This document shows, one piece after another, positions 7,969 through 19,900 of a DNA stretch of 64,000 bases. A program made the position numbers and the translations under genes. Source of the stretch: Gemmatimonadaceae bacterium (lineage in GTDB: Bacteria; Gemmatimonadota; Gemmatimonadetes; Gemmatimonadales; Gemmatimonadaceae); NCBI GenBank assembly GCA_019637445.1, contig JAHBVS010000001.1:2081586-2145585 (forward strand), written 5' to 3'. The first letter of the stretch is position 1, and every line of letters begins with the position of its first letter. The notes under the pieces are model-generated. The model had not been told where the DNA came from. It saw nothing but the letters and a program-made list of their open reading frames with translations, and did not search any database.

Positions 7969-8778
7969 GTGCCCGACCGCTTGCTCGGGCCCCTCTCGGC
8001 CCCAGGGATCATCGCCGCCACCGGCCGAGATCGCGCACGGGACGCCTTTCGCCGCGCCCTGCCGCGCCGCCGGGGCCACCTCTTCCTCGTGCGCACGGCG
8101 GATGAGCTCCGCCGCACCCTGGCGACCGCCTTCGTCGATGCGGTGGTGGTGGACCTCGCCCAGCCCACCGACGAGACCTGGGCGCAGGCCGCGCTGGCCC
8201 GCGACTACCCCAGCATCCCCTTCCTGGGCTATGCCCCGCTGCGTCCCGCGGACGCGGCGACGCAGGCACGGGCGGCGAAGCTTGAGCTGGTCGATTGCCT
8301 TGTGGAGGGCGCGGAGGACGAGGTGCTTCGCGAGCTGACGCTGCCGGCGACGTTTACCGTGCGCTTCGCAACTGCGCTCCAGGATGCGCCGGCACGGATC
8401 GGCCTGACGACTCCGGTGCAACTCTCGGCCTGGCGATACATCGTTGCGCAGGGTGGCCGCATCGTTCGCACCGAAGCCATCGCCGACGCGGTGGGCCTGA
8501 CGCGCGAGCACCTGAGCCGACGCTTCTCGTCGGATGGCGCTCCCAATCTGAAACGCGTGATCGACCTCGTCCGCCTGCTGGCGGCTGCGGCCTTGGCGAA
8601 GAATCCCGGCTTGGACCTGCCGGACGTCTCGCGCATCCTCGGCTTCGCCTCCGCGTCGCACCTCTCGGCCTGCTGCCAGCGGCTGTTCGGCGTGAAGAGT
8701 TCGTCGTTGGCTCGGTTGCGGCCGGCGGATCTCATGGACCGGTTCGTGAAGCAGGGGCGGGGGCGGTCTCGTTCGTAG
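7969..8778 (+). CDS. AraC-type transcriptional regulator with a receiver-like N-terminus
   Basis: 269 residues from GTG 7969, two bases after the NUDIX stop. The C-terminal 110 residues hold two helix-turn-helix motifs in the AraC layout: TEAIADAVGLTREHLSRRF and, near the end, LPDVSRILGFASASHLSACC with QRLFGV, the usual AraC signature position. The N-terminal 115 residues alternate strand and helix (HLFLVRTADELRRTL, DAVVVDLAQPTDETW, IPFLGYAPL) like a response-regulator receiver, but I do not see the full acidic pocket plus phospho-acceptor pattern, so it may be a pseudo-receiver. The target genes are unknown; it lies upstream of the atp block. Confidence 0.75.
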   Translation: MPDRLLGPLSAPGIIAATGRDRARDAFRRALPRRRGHLFLVRTADELRRTLATAFVDAVVVDLAQPTDETWAQAALARDYPSIPFLGYAPLRPADAATQARAAKLELVDCLVEGAEDEVLRELTLPATFTVRFATALQDAPARIGLTTPVQLSAWRYIVAQGGRIVRTEAIADAVGLTREHLSRRFSSDGAPNLKRVIDLVRLLAAAALAKNPGLDLPDVSRILGFASASHLSACCQRLFGVKSSSLARLRPADLMDRFVKQGRGRSRS

Positions 8779-8804
8779 TTCTGGTTCTGTGCGCTGAGTT
8801 TCTT

Positions 8805-9038
8805 GCCACAGAGACGCAGAGGCACAGAGAACTGCGGATGCGCGGTGCGGGATGCGGGCAACCCCGAACGGCGGTGCGGGAACGGCAACGGCAACTGACT
8901 TTGGGGGTCCCTGGGACAGATCCCTGCGCGGCGGACCCCCCAGAGGCAGTTGAAGTTCCCGAATCGCAGTTCGCCGTTGTCCCGCATCTGCAGTCGGTCC
9001 CGTATCCGCCGTTCTCCGTGCCTCTGCGTCTCTGTGGC
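8805..9038. repeat. 234-bp palindromic intergenic repeat, copy 1 (upstream of atpA)
   Basis: Outer arms 8805-8832 (starting GCCACAGAGACGCAGAGGCA) and 9011-9038 are inverted copies with 27 of 28 bases matching. Further inside are GAACGG and GCGGGA rich inverted segments. The centre is an 8-bp hairpin (GGGGGTCC at 8903-8910, GGACCCCC at 8933-8940) with a 22-base loop. Copy 2 (13504-13737) has the same total length, the same central geometry, and a core in the opposite orientation. No open frame or transposase is inside; it resembles a non-autonomous (MITE-like) element. It fills most of the 459-bp gap 8779-9237. Confidence 0.85.
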
Positions 9039-9129
9039 AGCCCCCGCAAAGCCATCCGAGCGGGGACGCCAGAATCCAGCCTCGACCAGTCCCAAAGCCA
9101 ACCCCGCATGAGTTGCAAACCAGCCGGGA

Positions 9130-9147
9130 TTGTGATTATTTTCACAA
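9130..9147. promoter_or_regulatory. Crp-type operator upstream of atpA
   Basis: TTGTGA (9130-9135) and TCACAA (9142-9147) form a perfect inverted repeat with a 6-base AT-rich spacer, the exact TGTGA-N6-TCACA architecture bound by Crp. It is centred about 100 bases before the atpA start, in the only AT-rich stretch of this gap. The Crp/Fnr regulator at 52264-52998 carries the recognition helix RETVSR, nearly the RETVGR of E. coli Crp that reads TGTGA. TATACA at 9150 may be a -10 element next to it. Confidence 0.65.
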
Positions 9148-9237
9148 GCTATACAAGAACCGCGCTCGAACCCTGATTCCAAGGGCATAGACGAGCGCAC
9201 GAATCACGCTTCATAAACGCTCTTTCCGACGACCGAT

Positions 9238-10806
<1,569 letters not shown>

Positions 10807-10807
10807 C

Positions 10808-10873
10808 ATAGGACGAAGGACGAAAGAGGCGAGGCCGTACGGCCTCGCCACCTCCGTCCTCCGTCCTCCGTCG
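10808..10873. repeat. Heptamer/hairpin module between atpA and atpG
   Basis: AGGACGAAGGACGAAAG (10809-10825) is followed by a perfect 22-bp GC palindrome (stem GGCGAGGCC at 10828-10836, GGCCTCGCC at 10841-10849, loop GTAC), then by CTCCGTCCTCCGTCCTCCG in the opposite orientation (10852-10870). The whole is a nested inverted repeat inside the atp transcript. It lacks a T-run, so it may stabilise or process mRNA instead of terminating it. The same hairpin recurs at 44812-44833. Confidence 0.8.
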
Positions 10874-10889
10874 AATTCAACTCTGAATC

Positions 10890-13185
<2,296 letters not shown>

Positions 13186-13186
<1 letters not shown>

Positions 13187-13431
13187 TGCTGACGATCTCG
13201 GTCATCTCGCCCGAGGCGACGCTGTTCGAGGGCAAGGCGTCGTCGCTGACGGCGCCGGCCTTCGACGGCGAGGTCGGCATCCTCGAGAACCACGCGCCGA
13301 TGGTGACGACGCTGGGCAAAGGCACACTCACGGTCGGCGATGGCGCGTCGCGCTTCGCCGTCGAGGGTGGGTTCCTGCAGGTGGTCGACAACGTCGTGCG
13401 CGTCGTGACGGAGAAGGCGTCGCGGCTCTAG
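13186..13431 (+). CDS. atpC: ATP synthase F1 subunit epsilon, short form
   Basis: 81 residues, starting at the ATG overlapping the atpD stop. Epsilon connects gamma to the c-ring. The beta-sandwich domain is complete (ISVISPEATLFEGKASSLTA, GEVGILENHAPMVTTL, FAVEGGFLQVVDN). The usual 50-residue C-terminal helical hairpin, which inhibits ATP hydrolysis in E. coli and Bacillus, is absent: the gene stops directly after the sandwich (EKASRL). Similar short epsilons are known from Bacteroidetes and Chlorobi. There is no sign of a frameshift, so this looks like a natural short form. Confidence 0.93.
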
Positions 13432-13503
13432 GCGCCGTGTGGGCTTGAAGTGACGCAGGGCATCGGTCTCGGGGTCTTCGGGATTGGTGCCCTGAGTTTT
13501 TTT

Positions 13504-13737
13504 GCCACAGAGACACGGAGACACAGAGAACTACGGATGCGGGATGAACTGCGAATGCGGGACAACGGCGAGGGGCGATGCTGGAGACGCAACTGCTTCT
13601 TTAGGGGTCCGCCGCGCGCAGATCTGTCCACGGGACCCCTTCACATGGTAGTTGCAGTTCCCGCACCGCCTTTCGTCGTTGTCCCGCATCCCGCCGCTCG
13701 CATCCGCAGTTCTCTGCGCCCTCTGTGCCTCTGTGGC
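13504..13737. repeat. 234-bp palindromic intergenic repeat, copy 2 (downstream of atpC)
   Basis: Outer arms 13504-13531 (starting GCCACAGAGACACGGAGACA) and 13709-13737 are inverted near-copies. The centre is an 8-bp hairpin (AGGGGTCC at 13603-13610, GGACCCCT at 13633-13640) with a 22-base loop. The loop matches the copy-1 loop in 17 of 22 positions after reverse complementing, so the two elements are homologous and point in opposite directions. It occupies most of the 402-bp gap 13432-13833; the rest of the gap shows no gene. Confidence 0.85.
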
Positions 13738-13833
13738 CAAGATCACAGGAACAGAAACCCACCCCACGGTTTACGCGTCTATCACGAAAGCGCCGCATCG
13801 GCGCATGAATCTCTTCCTCGAAACCCCATCACA

Positions 13834-14451
13834 ATGCGCAAGACTTCGATTCTCGCCGCACTGCTCCTGATCGCTCCGGCCGCGCTGCAGGCGCAGGCCT
13901 CGACCTATCCGTCGTTCCAGCCCACGCGTATCGCCGAGCGCGAGTACAACTTCGGTCTCGCCGACTTTGACGGCGGCACCGCGCTCATCGCGCAGTGGCG
14001 CGAAGGGCTGGGGAACCCGCGCCTGCAGTTCACCGGCGATGTCGGCCTCTCCGATGTGGGAGATGAGACCGGCCTGATCATCGGTGGCTCGCTGCACTAC
14101 CAGCTCACGACGGCCTCGCAGGACATGCCGTTCGATATGGTGCTCGGCGGTGGCCTCGGAATGACGCTGCACGACAACTTCAACCTGCTGCGTGTGCCGT
14201 TTGGCGTGGCCATTGGCCACCGCTTTCCGCTCGAGGGAAGCTTCGCCATCTCGCCGTATGTGCATCCGCGGCTGTCGTATGACCGCGTGTCGGTGGACGG
14301 CTTCGGCGACAACAGCGAGACGAATCTCGACCTCGACATCGGCGCGAACTTCGAGTTGAACGCGCAGATGCAGATCCGACTCGCGGCGACGTTGGGTGAC
14401 GGGAACTCCGTTGGCTTCGCGTTTGCGTGGTCGCCGCGCGGCCTGCGTTAA
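13834..14451 (+). CDS. Outer-membrane beta-barrel-like protein
   Basis: 205 residues from ATG 13834; the open frame extends upstream through repeat copy 2 but that extension is not coding. Signal peptide MRKTSILAALLLIAPAALQAQ. The mature protein is built of alternating amphipathic strands with many aromatic and glycine residues (EYNFGLADFDGG, RLQFTGDVGLSDVGDE, FDMVLGGGLGMTLHDNF, RLSYDRVSVDGF) and ends in a strand (SVGFAFAWSPRGLR), consistent with a small 8-stranded outer-membrane barrel. Its function is unknown. It is followed by the long palindrome at 14461. Confidence 0.7.
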   Translation: MRKTSILAALLLIAPAALQAQASTYPSFQPTRIAEREYNFGLADFDGGTALIAQWREGLGNPRLQFTGDVGLSDVGDETGLIIGGSLHYQLTTASQDMPFDMVLGGGLGMTLHDNFNLLRVPFGVAIGHRFPLEGSFAISPYVHPRLSYDRVSVDGFGDNSETNLDLDIGANFELNAQMQIRLAATLGDGNSVGFAFAWSPRGLR

Positions 14452-14460
14452 GGCACGTCT

Positions 14461-14523
14461 GACCACTGGAGTGGACCGGGGCGGCATCTCGACGAGATGC
14501 CGCCCCGGTCCACTCCAGTGGTC
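14461..14523. terminator. 63-bp palindrome with perfect 30-bp arms between convergent genes
   Basis: The arm 14461-14490 (starting GACCACTGGAGTGGACCGGG) is exactly complementary to 14494-14523, with only GAC as loop. It lies 9 bases after one stop codon and 19 bases before the stop of the convergent waaA gene. Position suggests a bidirectional terminator, but no T-run follows on either strand and the stem is far longer than usual. Confidence 0.6.
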
Positions 14524-14542
14524 GTCGAAGTTTGCGGACCGG

Positions 14543-15832
14543 CTAGCGTGGCTGCCGGACCAGCGCCTCGACCAGGGCCACGCTCGCATCCGACGCTCCT
14601 AGGCCCGCGTCCACCAGTTGCCGTGCGGCGCGGCCTGCACGCGCGCGGGTGTCCGTCTCGGTGAGCAGGATTCGTAGGGCACGGGCCAGCTCGTCGGTGT
14701 TGCGCAGGGACTCGGCACCCTTGCATTGCTGCAGGAGAACCGCGTCGCGGCTCGCGTCACAGCGTGGCCCGAACAGCACGGGGCTGCCGAAGGCGGCCGG
14801 CTCCAAGACCGAGTGGAGACCGGCCGCGTGGAAGCCGCCGCCGACGAAGGCTGCGGTGGCGAGGACATAGAGGTCGCCAAGCACGCCGACTTTGTTCACC
14901 AGCACCACGTCGGTCTCGGCGGTCGCCACGTCGATGGCCGCCAGCGAAAGACCGGCATCGCGGGCCCAGCGCTCGATGGGCGCGCAGTGAGTGGCCGTCG
15001 GCTCGTGCGGTGCAATGATCAGTCGGGCGTCGGGCACGCGCTCTCGCAGGGCGCGCCAGGCGGGCAACAGTTCGCGCTCGTCCGCCGGCCAGGTTGAGCC
15101 AGCGACCAGCGTGGGGCGATCGCTGCGCAGCGCCGCGAGTGGCGCTGCGTCGAATCGCACGGACGCGGCGCGTGCCGCGACTTGGTCGTATCGTGTGTCG
15201 CCCGTGACCGAGATGGCGTCGCGCCGCACACCAGTCGCCACCAAGCGTTCGGCGTCCGAGGCGTCAACGGCACCGACCCGCGAGAGACTGGCGAAGGCAT
15301 CGCGTGATAGCGCGCGCGCCACGTGGCCACGGCGGCCTGAGCGGACGCTCATCGTGGCGGACACCACCGCCACAGGGATCCCGTGCGCCGCCGCCGCTTC
15401 GGTGAGCACCGGCCACACGTCGAGCTTGGCGAAGACCAACGCGCTCGGATGCAGGCTCTCGAAGAGCCGCGTGGCGTGAACGGCACGATCAAACGGCAGG
15501 TAGCCGTGTCCGTCCACGTTGAGCGAGGCCGCCAACCGCTCGGCACTCGGCGAGAAGTGTGTGTAGAGCAGTTGCCACTCGGGATGCCGCGCGCGCATGC
15601 GCTCGAGCACGGGTCTCGCTTGCAGGCCCTCGCCCACGGAGGGCGCGTGCATCCAGACGAGGGGTCGTGAGCGGTCGCGATGTGTCTCGGCCCACGCCAC
15701 CAACTTGGCCACCGCATCGCGGCGCGCGCGCAGGCTCCGCGCAATCTTCCCCTCGCCTCGGAGCGGGAGTCGGGCGAGGCCGTCGGCCGACCAGCCGAGC
15801 GCGGCGTACGGAAGCCTGAGCAGGGGATGCAT
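14543..15832 (-). CDS. waaA: 3-deoxy-D-manno-octulosonic acid (KDO) transferase
   Basis: 429 residues. WaaA/KdtA adds KDO from CMP-KDO to the lipid A precursor at the inner membrane, an essential step of lipopolysaccharide synthesis. The N-terminal GT-B domain carries the GT30 pattern WMHAPSVGEGLQARPVLERM with the conserved glutamate, then YTHFSPSAERLA, LPFDRAVHATRLFESLHPSA and FAKLDVWPVLTEAA. The C-terminal domain has LVAGSTWPADERELLPAW, LIIAPHEPTATH and GGGFHAAGLHSVLEPAAFG, typical of the sugar-nucleotide side. It ends 20 bases after the long palindrome; the DsbA-like gene upstream ends 20 bases before its start. Confidence 0.92.
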   Translation of the reverse strand: MHPLLRLPYAALGWSADGLARLPLRGEGKIARSLRARRDAVAKLVAWAETHRDRSRPLVWMHAPSVGEGLQARPVLERMRARHPEWQLLYTHFSPSAERLAASLNVDGHGYLPFDRAVHATRLFESLHPSALVFAKLDVWPVLTEAAAAHGIPVAVVSATMSVRSGRRGHVARALSRDAFASLSRVGAVDASDAERLVATGVRRDAISVTGDTRYDQVAARAASVRFDAAPLAALRSDRPTLVAGSTWPADERELLPAWRALRERVPDARLIIAPHEPTATHCAPIERWARDAGLSLAAIDVATAETDVVLVNKVGVLGDLYVLATAAFVGGGFHAAGLHSVLEPAAFGSPVLFGPRCDASRDAVLLQQCKGAESLRNTDELARALRILLTETDTRARAGRAARQLVDAGLGASDASVALVEALVRQPR

Positions 15833-15852
15833 CGCGGCGACGGCCGCCGTGG

Positions 15853-16566
15853 CTAACGAGAGGGGCGCGACGCGGCGGCCGCAATCGCGGCGTCCAGCGC
15901 CGCGGCGAACGCCTCGTAGGGCTGGGCGCCGATGATTGCCTGGTCGCCGACAAGGAAGGTTGGCGTCGAGCCGACACCGATCCGCACGCTGCGCTGGTAG
16001 TCGGCCGCAATGAGTTCCTTGAGGACGCCGTCACCCACGCAGGCTCGAAGACGCGGCATATCGAACCGCAGGGCCACGCCGAGCGAGTCGAAATACGCGG
16101 CGGCATCGCGGCGTCGCTTCCAGAGGTCCTGCGTCGCGAAGAGGCGATCGGCGGCGCGCCAGAACTCACCCTGCTCCGCGGCGCACATGGCGAACTCGTG
16201 GGCCGGCTGGGCGTTGGGGTGCGTGTTGAGCGGGAAGTTCAGGTACGCGACGCGGGCCTTGCCCGTGCGGACGTAGGCCTGGTCTATCCGCGGGGCAGTC
16301 TCGTCGTGCCACCGCTTGCAGAACGGGCACTCGAAGTCCGAGATGACCACGAGCCAGACGCTGGCGGAGTCGCTGCCCTTGATGCGGCCGAGGTCGGCCC
16401 GGGCGATGAGGGCGTCCCGGGCGGAGTCGGCGGCACTGGGGGCCCCGTGGGTGCTCGGGGAGGCAGTTTCGGCCCGCCGGGGCTCGGCGTCGGCGGCCCC
16501 GCAGGCCGTGAGGGCGACCGCGAACAGGCTGGTGGCGAGCAGGGTCCGGGCGTGGCGTGAATACAT
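15853..16566 (-). CDS. DsbA-like thiol-disulfide oxidoreductase lipoprotein
   Basis: 237 residues from ATG 16566. The signal peptide ends in the lipobox LTAC (cysteine 22), so the protein is lipid-anchored. Thioredoxin fold of the DsbA/DSBA-like_2 group: first strand VWLVVISDFECPFCKRWHD with active-site CPFC, helical insertion (FWRAADRLFATQDLWKRR), and cis-proline loop VGSTPTFLVGDQAIIGAQPY. Such proteins oxidise, reduce or isomerise disulfides of exported proteins. A TATCCT hexamer (16579-16574) lies only seven bases before the ATG, so the transcript may be nearly leaderless. It is divergent from susC across a 387-bp region. Confidence 0.88.
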   Translation of the reverse strand: MYSRHARTLLATSLFAVALTACGAADAEPRRAETASPSTHGAPSAADSARDALIARADLGRIKGSDSASVWLVVISDFECPFCKRWHDETAPRIDQAYVRTGKARVAYLNFPLNTHPNAQPAHEFAMCAAEQGEFWRAADRLFATQDLWKRRRDAAAYFDSLGVALRFDMPRLRACVGDGVLKELIAADYQRSVRIGVGSTPTFLVGDQAIIGAQPYEAFAAALDAAIAAAASRPSR

Positions 16567-16693
16567 ATAGATAAGGATAGTGAGGGCCGTCGGGCTGGGG
16601 GAGAACGGGCCAGGGCCGGTCGAGGGGTCCCCGGGCGGGATTGTGACGCGGCGACCTAGGTCTGGGTAGAGCGTGACAGAATCCGAGGGTTCC

Positions 16694-16711
16694 GTGTGAC
16701 GAGTCTCACAC
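16694..16711. promoter_or_regulatory. Crp-type operator upstream of susC
   Basis: GTGTGA (16694-16699), spacer CGAGTC, TCACAC (16706-16711): a perfect inverted repeat of TGTGA-N6-TCACA form, the same architecture as the site at 9130. It is 240 bp before susC and 128 bp before the divergent DsbA-like gene. Candidate site for the Crp/Fnr protein at 52264. Confidence 0.6.
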
Positions 16712-16786
16712 CGGGTGGAAGCGGCCTCCTGACCGGCAGGCCGACCCCCCGGGGGGATGTGCTTCTGGGGCACAGGGTTGCGGCCC

Positions 16787-16805
16787 AGTTACCGAGAAGT
16801 TACCG
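16787..16805. promoter_or_regulatory. AGTTACCG direct repeats, one helical turn apart
   Basis: AGTTACCG at 16787-16794 and again at 16798-16805, 11 bp apart, so both face the same side of DNA. This is the usual arrangement for a dimer or tandem activator site. No binder can be named. Confidence 0.35.
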
Positions 16806-16953
16806 TACCACGCCTTCGGTTCCCCCCTCCTCGTTGGAGGGGTGTTGGTGTTGTGCCCGTGTTTCGCTCCCAGCGATCACGGATTCGTCGCTGGGAGACG
16901 ACGCGTGGCAGCACGTGATCGTCGGTCGGAAACCCCCTTCACGAGGTATGCAC

Positions 16954-19900
16954 ATGCTGGAACGAGTCGGGATTCGGAGGCTAGGCGCCTCCATCCTCGC
17001 AGTGCTCCTCTCGTTCGCATCAGCCGATGTCGTTTCTGCGCAGGGCGCAGCGACGATCACTGGCACGGTGACGAATGAGGCCGGGCAGCCACTCTTTGGG
17101 GCGGGCGTCGGTATCGAGGCCCTTGCCATCCAGGTGGGAACGGGCGAGGACGGCCGTTACACCATCACCATTCCGGGCGCGCGCGTTCGTGGGCAGCAGG
17201 TTGTGCTCCGGGCGCGTCTTTTTGGTTATGCGCCCCAGGTGAAGTCGATCACGGTATCAGAAGGCTCCCAGACGCACGACTTCGTGCTGCGTCAGGACGT
17301 GAACCGCCTGAGCCAGGTCGTCGTGACCGGCGTGGCGGAAGGCACCGAGAAGACCAAGGTGCCGTTCACGGTTGCCACGGTGACGGCGGCGGACATGCCG
17401 GTGCCGGGCACCAACGCCTTCGCGCAGCTGCAGGGTAAGGTCGCCGGCGTGCAGATCACGTCGACCACCGGCCGCCCGGGTTCCGACCCGGCGATCCTGC
17501 TTCGCGCGCCGCTCTCGATCAACGGCTCGGGCCGTGGTCAGGGCCCGCTGGTCATCGTTGACGGCATCATCTTCAACGGTGGCATCAATGACGTGAACCC
17601 CCAGGACATCGAGTCGATCGAGGTCGTGAAGGGTGCCGCGGCGGCCTCGCTCTACGGCTCGCGCGCGGGTAACGGCGTCATCCAGATCACCACGAAGAAG
17701 GGCAAGGGCGCCACGTCAGACGGCATCCGCTTCAACGTGAACACCGAGTACGGCCAGTCGGACATCGAGCGCGAGTATGACCTGGCGCGCGCGACGACGA
17801 TTCGCTTCAACGAGACCTACGACCGGTACTGCGTCGTCCCCTCGGGCGCCGGTGTCGGCACGCAGCGTGAGTGCACCTGGACCACGACGATGGAGCAGGA
17901 GCTCCGTCGCGTGAATGACATCCCGGGTCCGCTGACGCTCACCACCCGCACCTTCGTGGGTGACCTTGGCTTCGGCGCCCCGCCGTCCTCGACGCGCCTG
18001 CGCCACGACTTCATGTCGACGCCGTTCCCGGTGTCGTATGAGCCGATCAAGCAGCTGCTGACGAACGGCCAGTTCCTCAACACGAACGTGTCGATGTCCG
18101 GCCGCATCCAGTCGGCCAACGTCTACGCCTCGCTGTCGAACCTCTCGCAGGAAGGCTCGGTTCGCTTCCTCGATGGCTTCGTGCGTAACGGCTTCCGCCT
18201 CAATGCCGACCAGCAGATCGGTGAGGACTGGACCGTGAGCGGCACGGCCTTCTTCTCGAAGAGCAAGTCCGACGGTGGCAACTTCGTCGGCTCGAACAAC
18301 CGCGTGTGGTTCGGCCTGTCGCGTACGCCGGCGTTTGCGAACATCCTGGCGAAGGACTCGCAGGGTCGCTACATGCCGCGGCACAACCCGACGAACGTCG
18401 GCAACCAGAACTACAACCCCGTCGTCGAGGCCATTGGCGCCAAGCAGATCAACGACGACAGCCGCTTCCTCGGCTCGCTGGCGGTGAAGTACCGCCCGGT
18501 GACCTGGGCGGACGCTGAGTGGAACTTCGGCTACGACTATTCGTCGAGCTGGGGCGAGTTCCTCCGCGACAAGGGCTTCCGGACCTCGGCGCAGAACGGC
18601 CCGCAGACCAATGGCTCGTTCTCGCGCAGCAACGGCTTCTCCATCTCGTACAACACCTCGCTCAACCTGACGATGCGTCGTCAGCTGACGCAGGACATCA
18701 ACGGCACGATCTCGCTCCGTTACCTGTACGAGCAGCAGGACTTCAAGGGTGACAACCTTGGTGGCACCAACCTCGTCGTGGCCGGCCTGCGCACGGCGGA
18801 CGCCATCTCGCTGCAGGAGTCGATCGGCGTGGGCTCGAGCCAGAGCCGCATCTCGCAGATCGGCATCTTCCTCACCGGCCGCCTGGACTACCAGGGCAAG
18901 CTGATCTTTGACGGCCTGATCCGTCAGGACGGTGCGTCGGTGTTCGGTTCGGACAACCGCTGGCAGACCTACGGCCGTGGCTCGGTGCTGTATCGTCCGT
19001 CCGAGGAGGCCTGGTGGCCGGCCAAGGACATCGTGAACGAGTTGAAGCTGCGTGCGGCGGTCGGTACCGCCGGCAACCGCCCGATCTTCAGCGCCCAGTA
19101 TGAGACCCTCTCGATCGGCTCGGGCGGTACGCTGACGCCGAACGTGCTCGGCAACCCGCTGCTGGGTCCCGAGGTCATCACCGAGACGGACATCGGCTTC
19201 GACGCCGAGCTGTTCAACCGCTACGGCATCGAGTTCTCGTACATCAACGCCAAGGCGGACAACCAGATCCTGAACGTGCCGACCCCTGCGGTCACTGGCT
19301 TCGGTTCGCAGTGGCGTAACGCCGGTACGCTTGAGAACAAGATCATCGAGGCCGCGGTGAACGTGCCGATCCTCGAGGGCTTCCGCGGCGTGTCCTGGTC
19401 GGCCCGTATGGCGATGGACCGTCCGGAGAGCAAGATCACCCAGCTGGACGTGCTCCCGTACTTCGTCAGCGCCGCTGGCGCGCAGGGCACGACCTCGATG
19501 TTCCGCATCGCGGCTGGCAACGACTACGGCGTGATCTACGGCCGTGGCTTCGTGACCAAGTGCACCCAGCTGCCGGCCTCGTTCCAGGCCCGTTGCGGCG
19601 AGGGCAAGGAGTACCAGAAGAACGACGACGGCCGCATCGTGTGGGTCGGCGCCGGCAACACCTGGCGCGATGGCATCACCAAGAACCTTTGGAATGGCGC
19701 CAACCCCGGCAGCGACTCCCCCTGGGGCGTCGGCCTGAACTGGGGCATGAACATCATCGAGCGTGACTCGACCGGTACTGGCTTCAACCAGGAGCTCGGC
19801 TCGGCGATCCCCAGCATGCGCTGGTCGATGGGCCACAACGTGTCGTGGAACAAGTTCACGGGTTACATCCTGTTCGACGCCGTGCAGGGTCGTTCGGTGT

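Larger units (their letters stand above)
16567..16953. other. Structured divergent regulatory region before susC
   Basis: 387 bases without a gene between the DsbA-like gene and susC. It holds: the -10-like TATCCT for the minus gene (16574-16579); a Crp-type palindrome (16694-16711); the 12-bp palindrome CCCCCCGGGGGG (16745-16756); two direct copies of AGTTACCG exactly 11 bp apart (16787-16794, 16798-16805); a CCCCTCC/GGAGGGG hairpin near 16825-16845; and a 10-bp hairpin CTCCCAGCGA/TCGCTGGGAG (16867-16876, 16888-16897). This looks like a regulated promoter with a folded 5' leader for the uptake genes. Confidence 0.6.

Noticed and set aside
8805-9038. Insertion sequence or phage attachment site
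   Set aside because: The element contains no transposase or integrase frame and no duplicated target site that I can see; called a repeat only.
13450-13833. N-terminal extension of the beta-barrel gene
   Set aside because: It would translate the 234-bp repeat; a clean signal peptide begins at ATG 13834.
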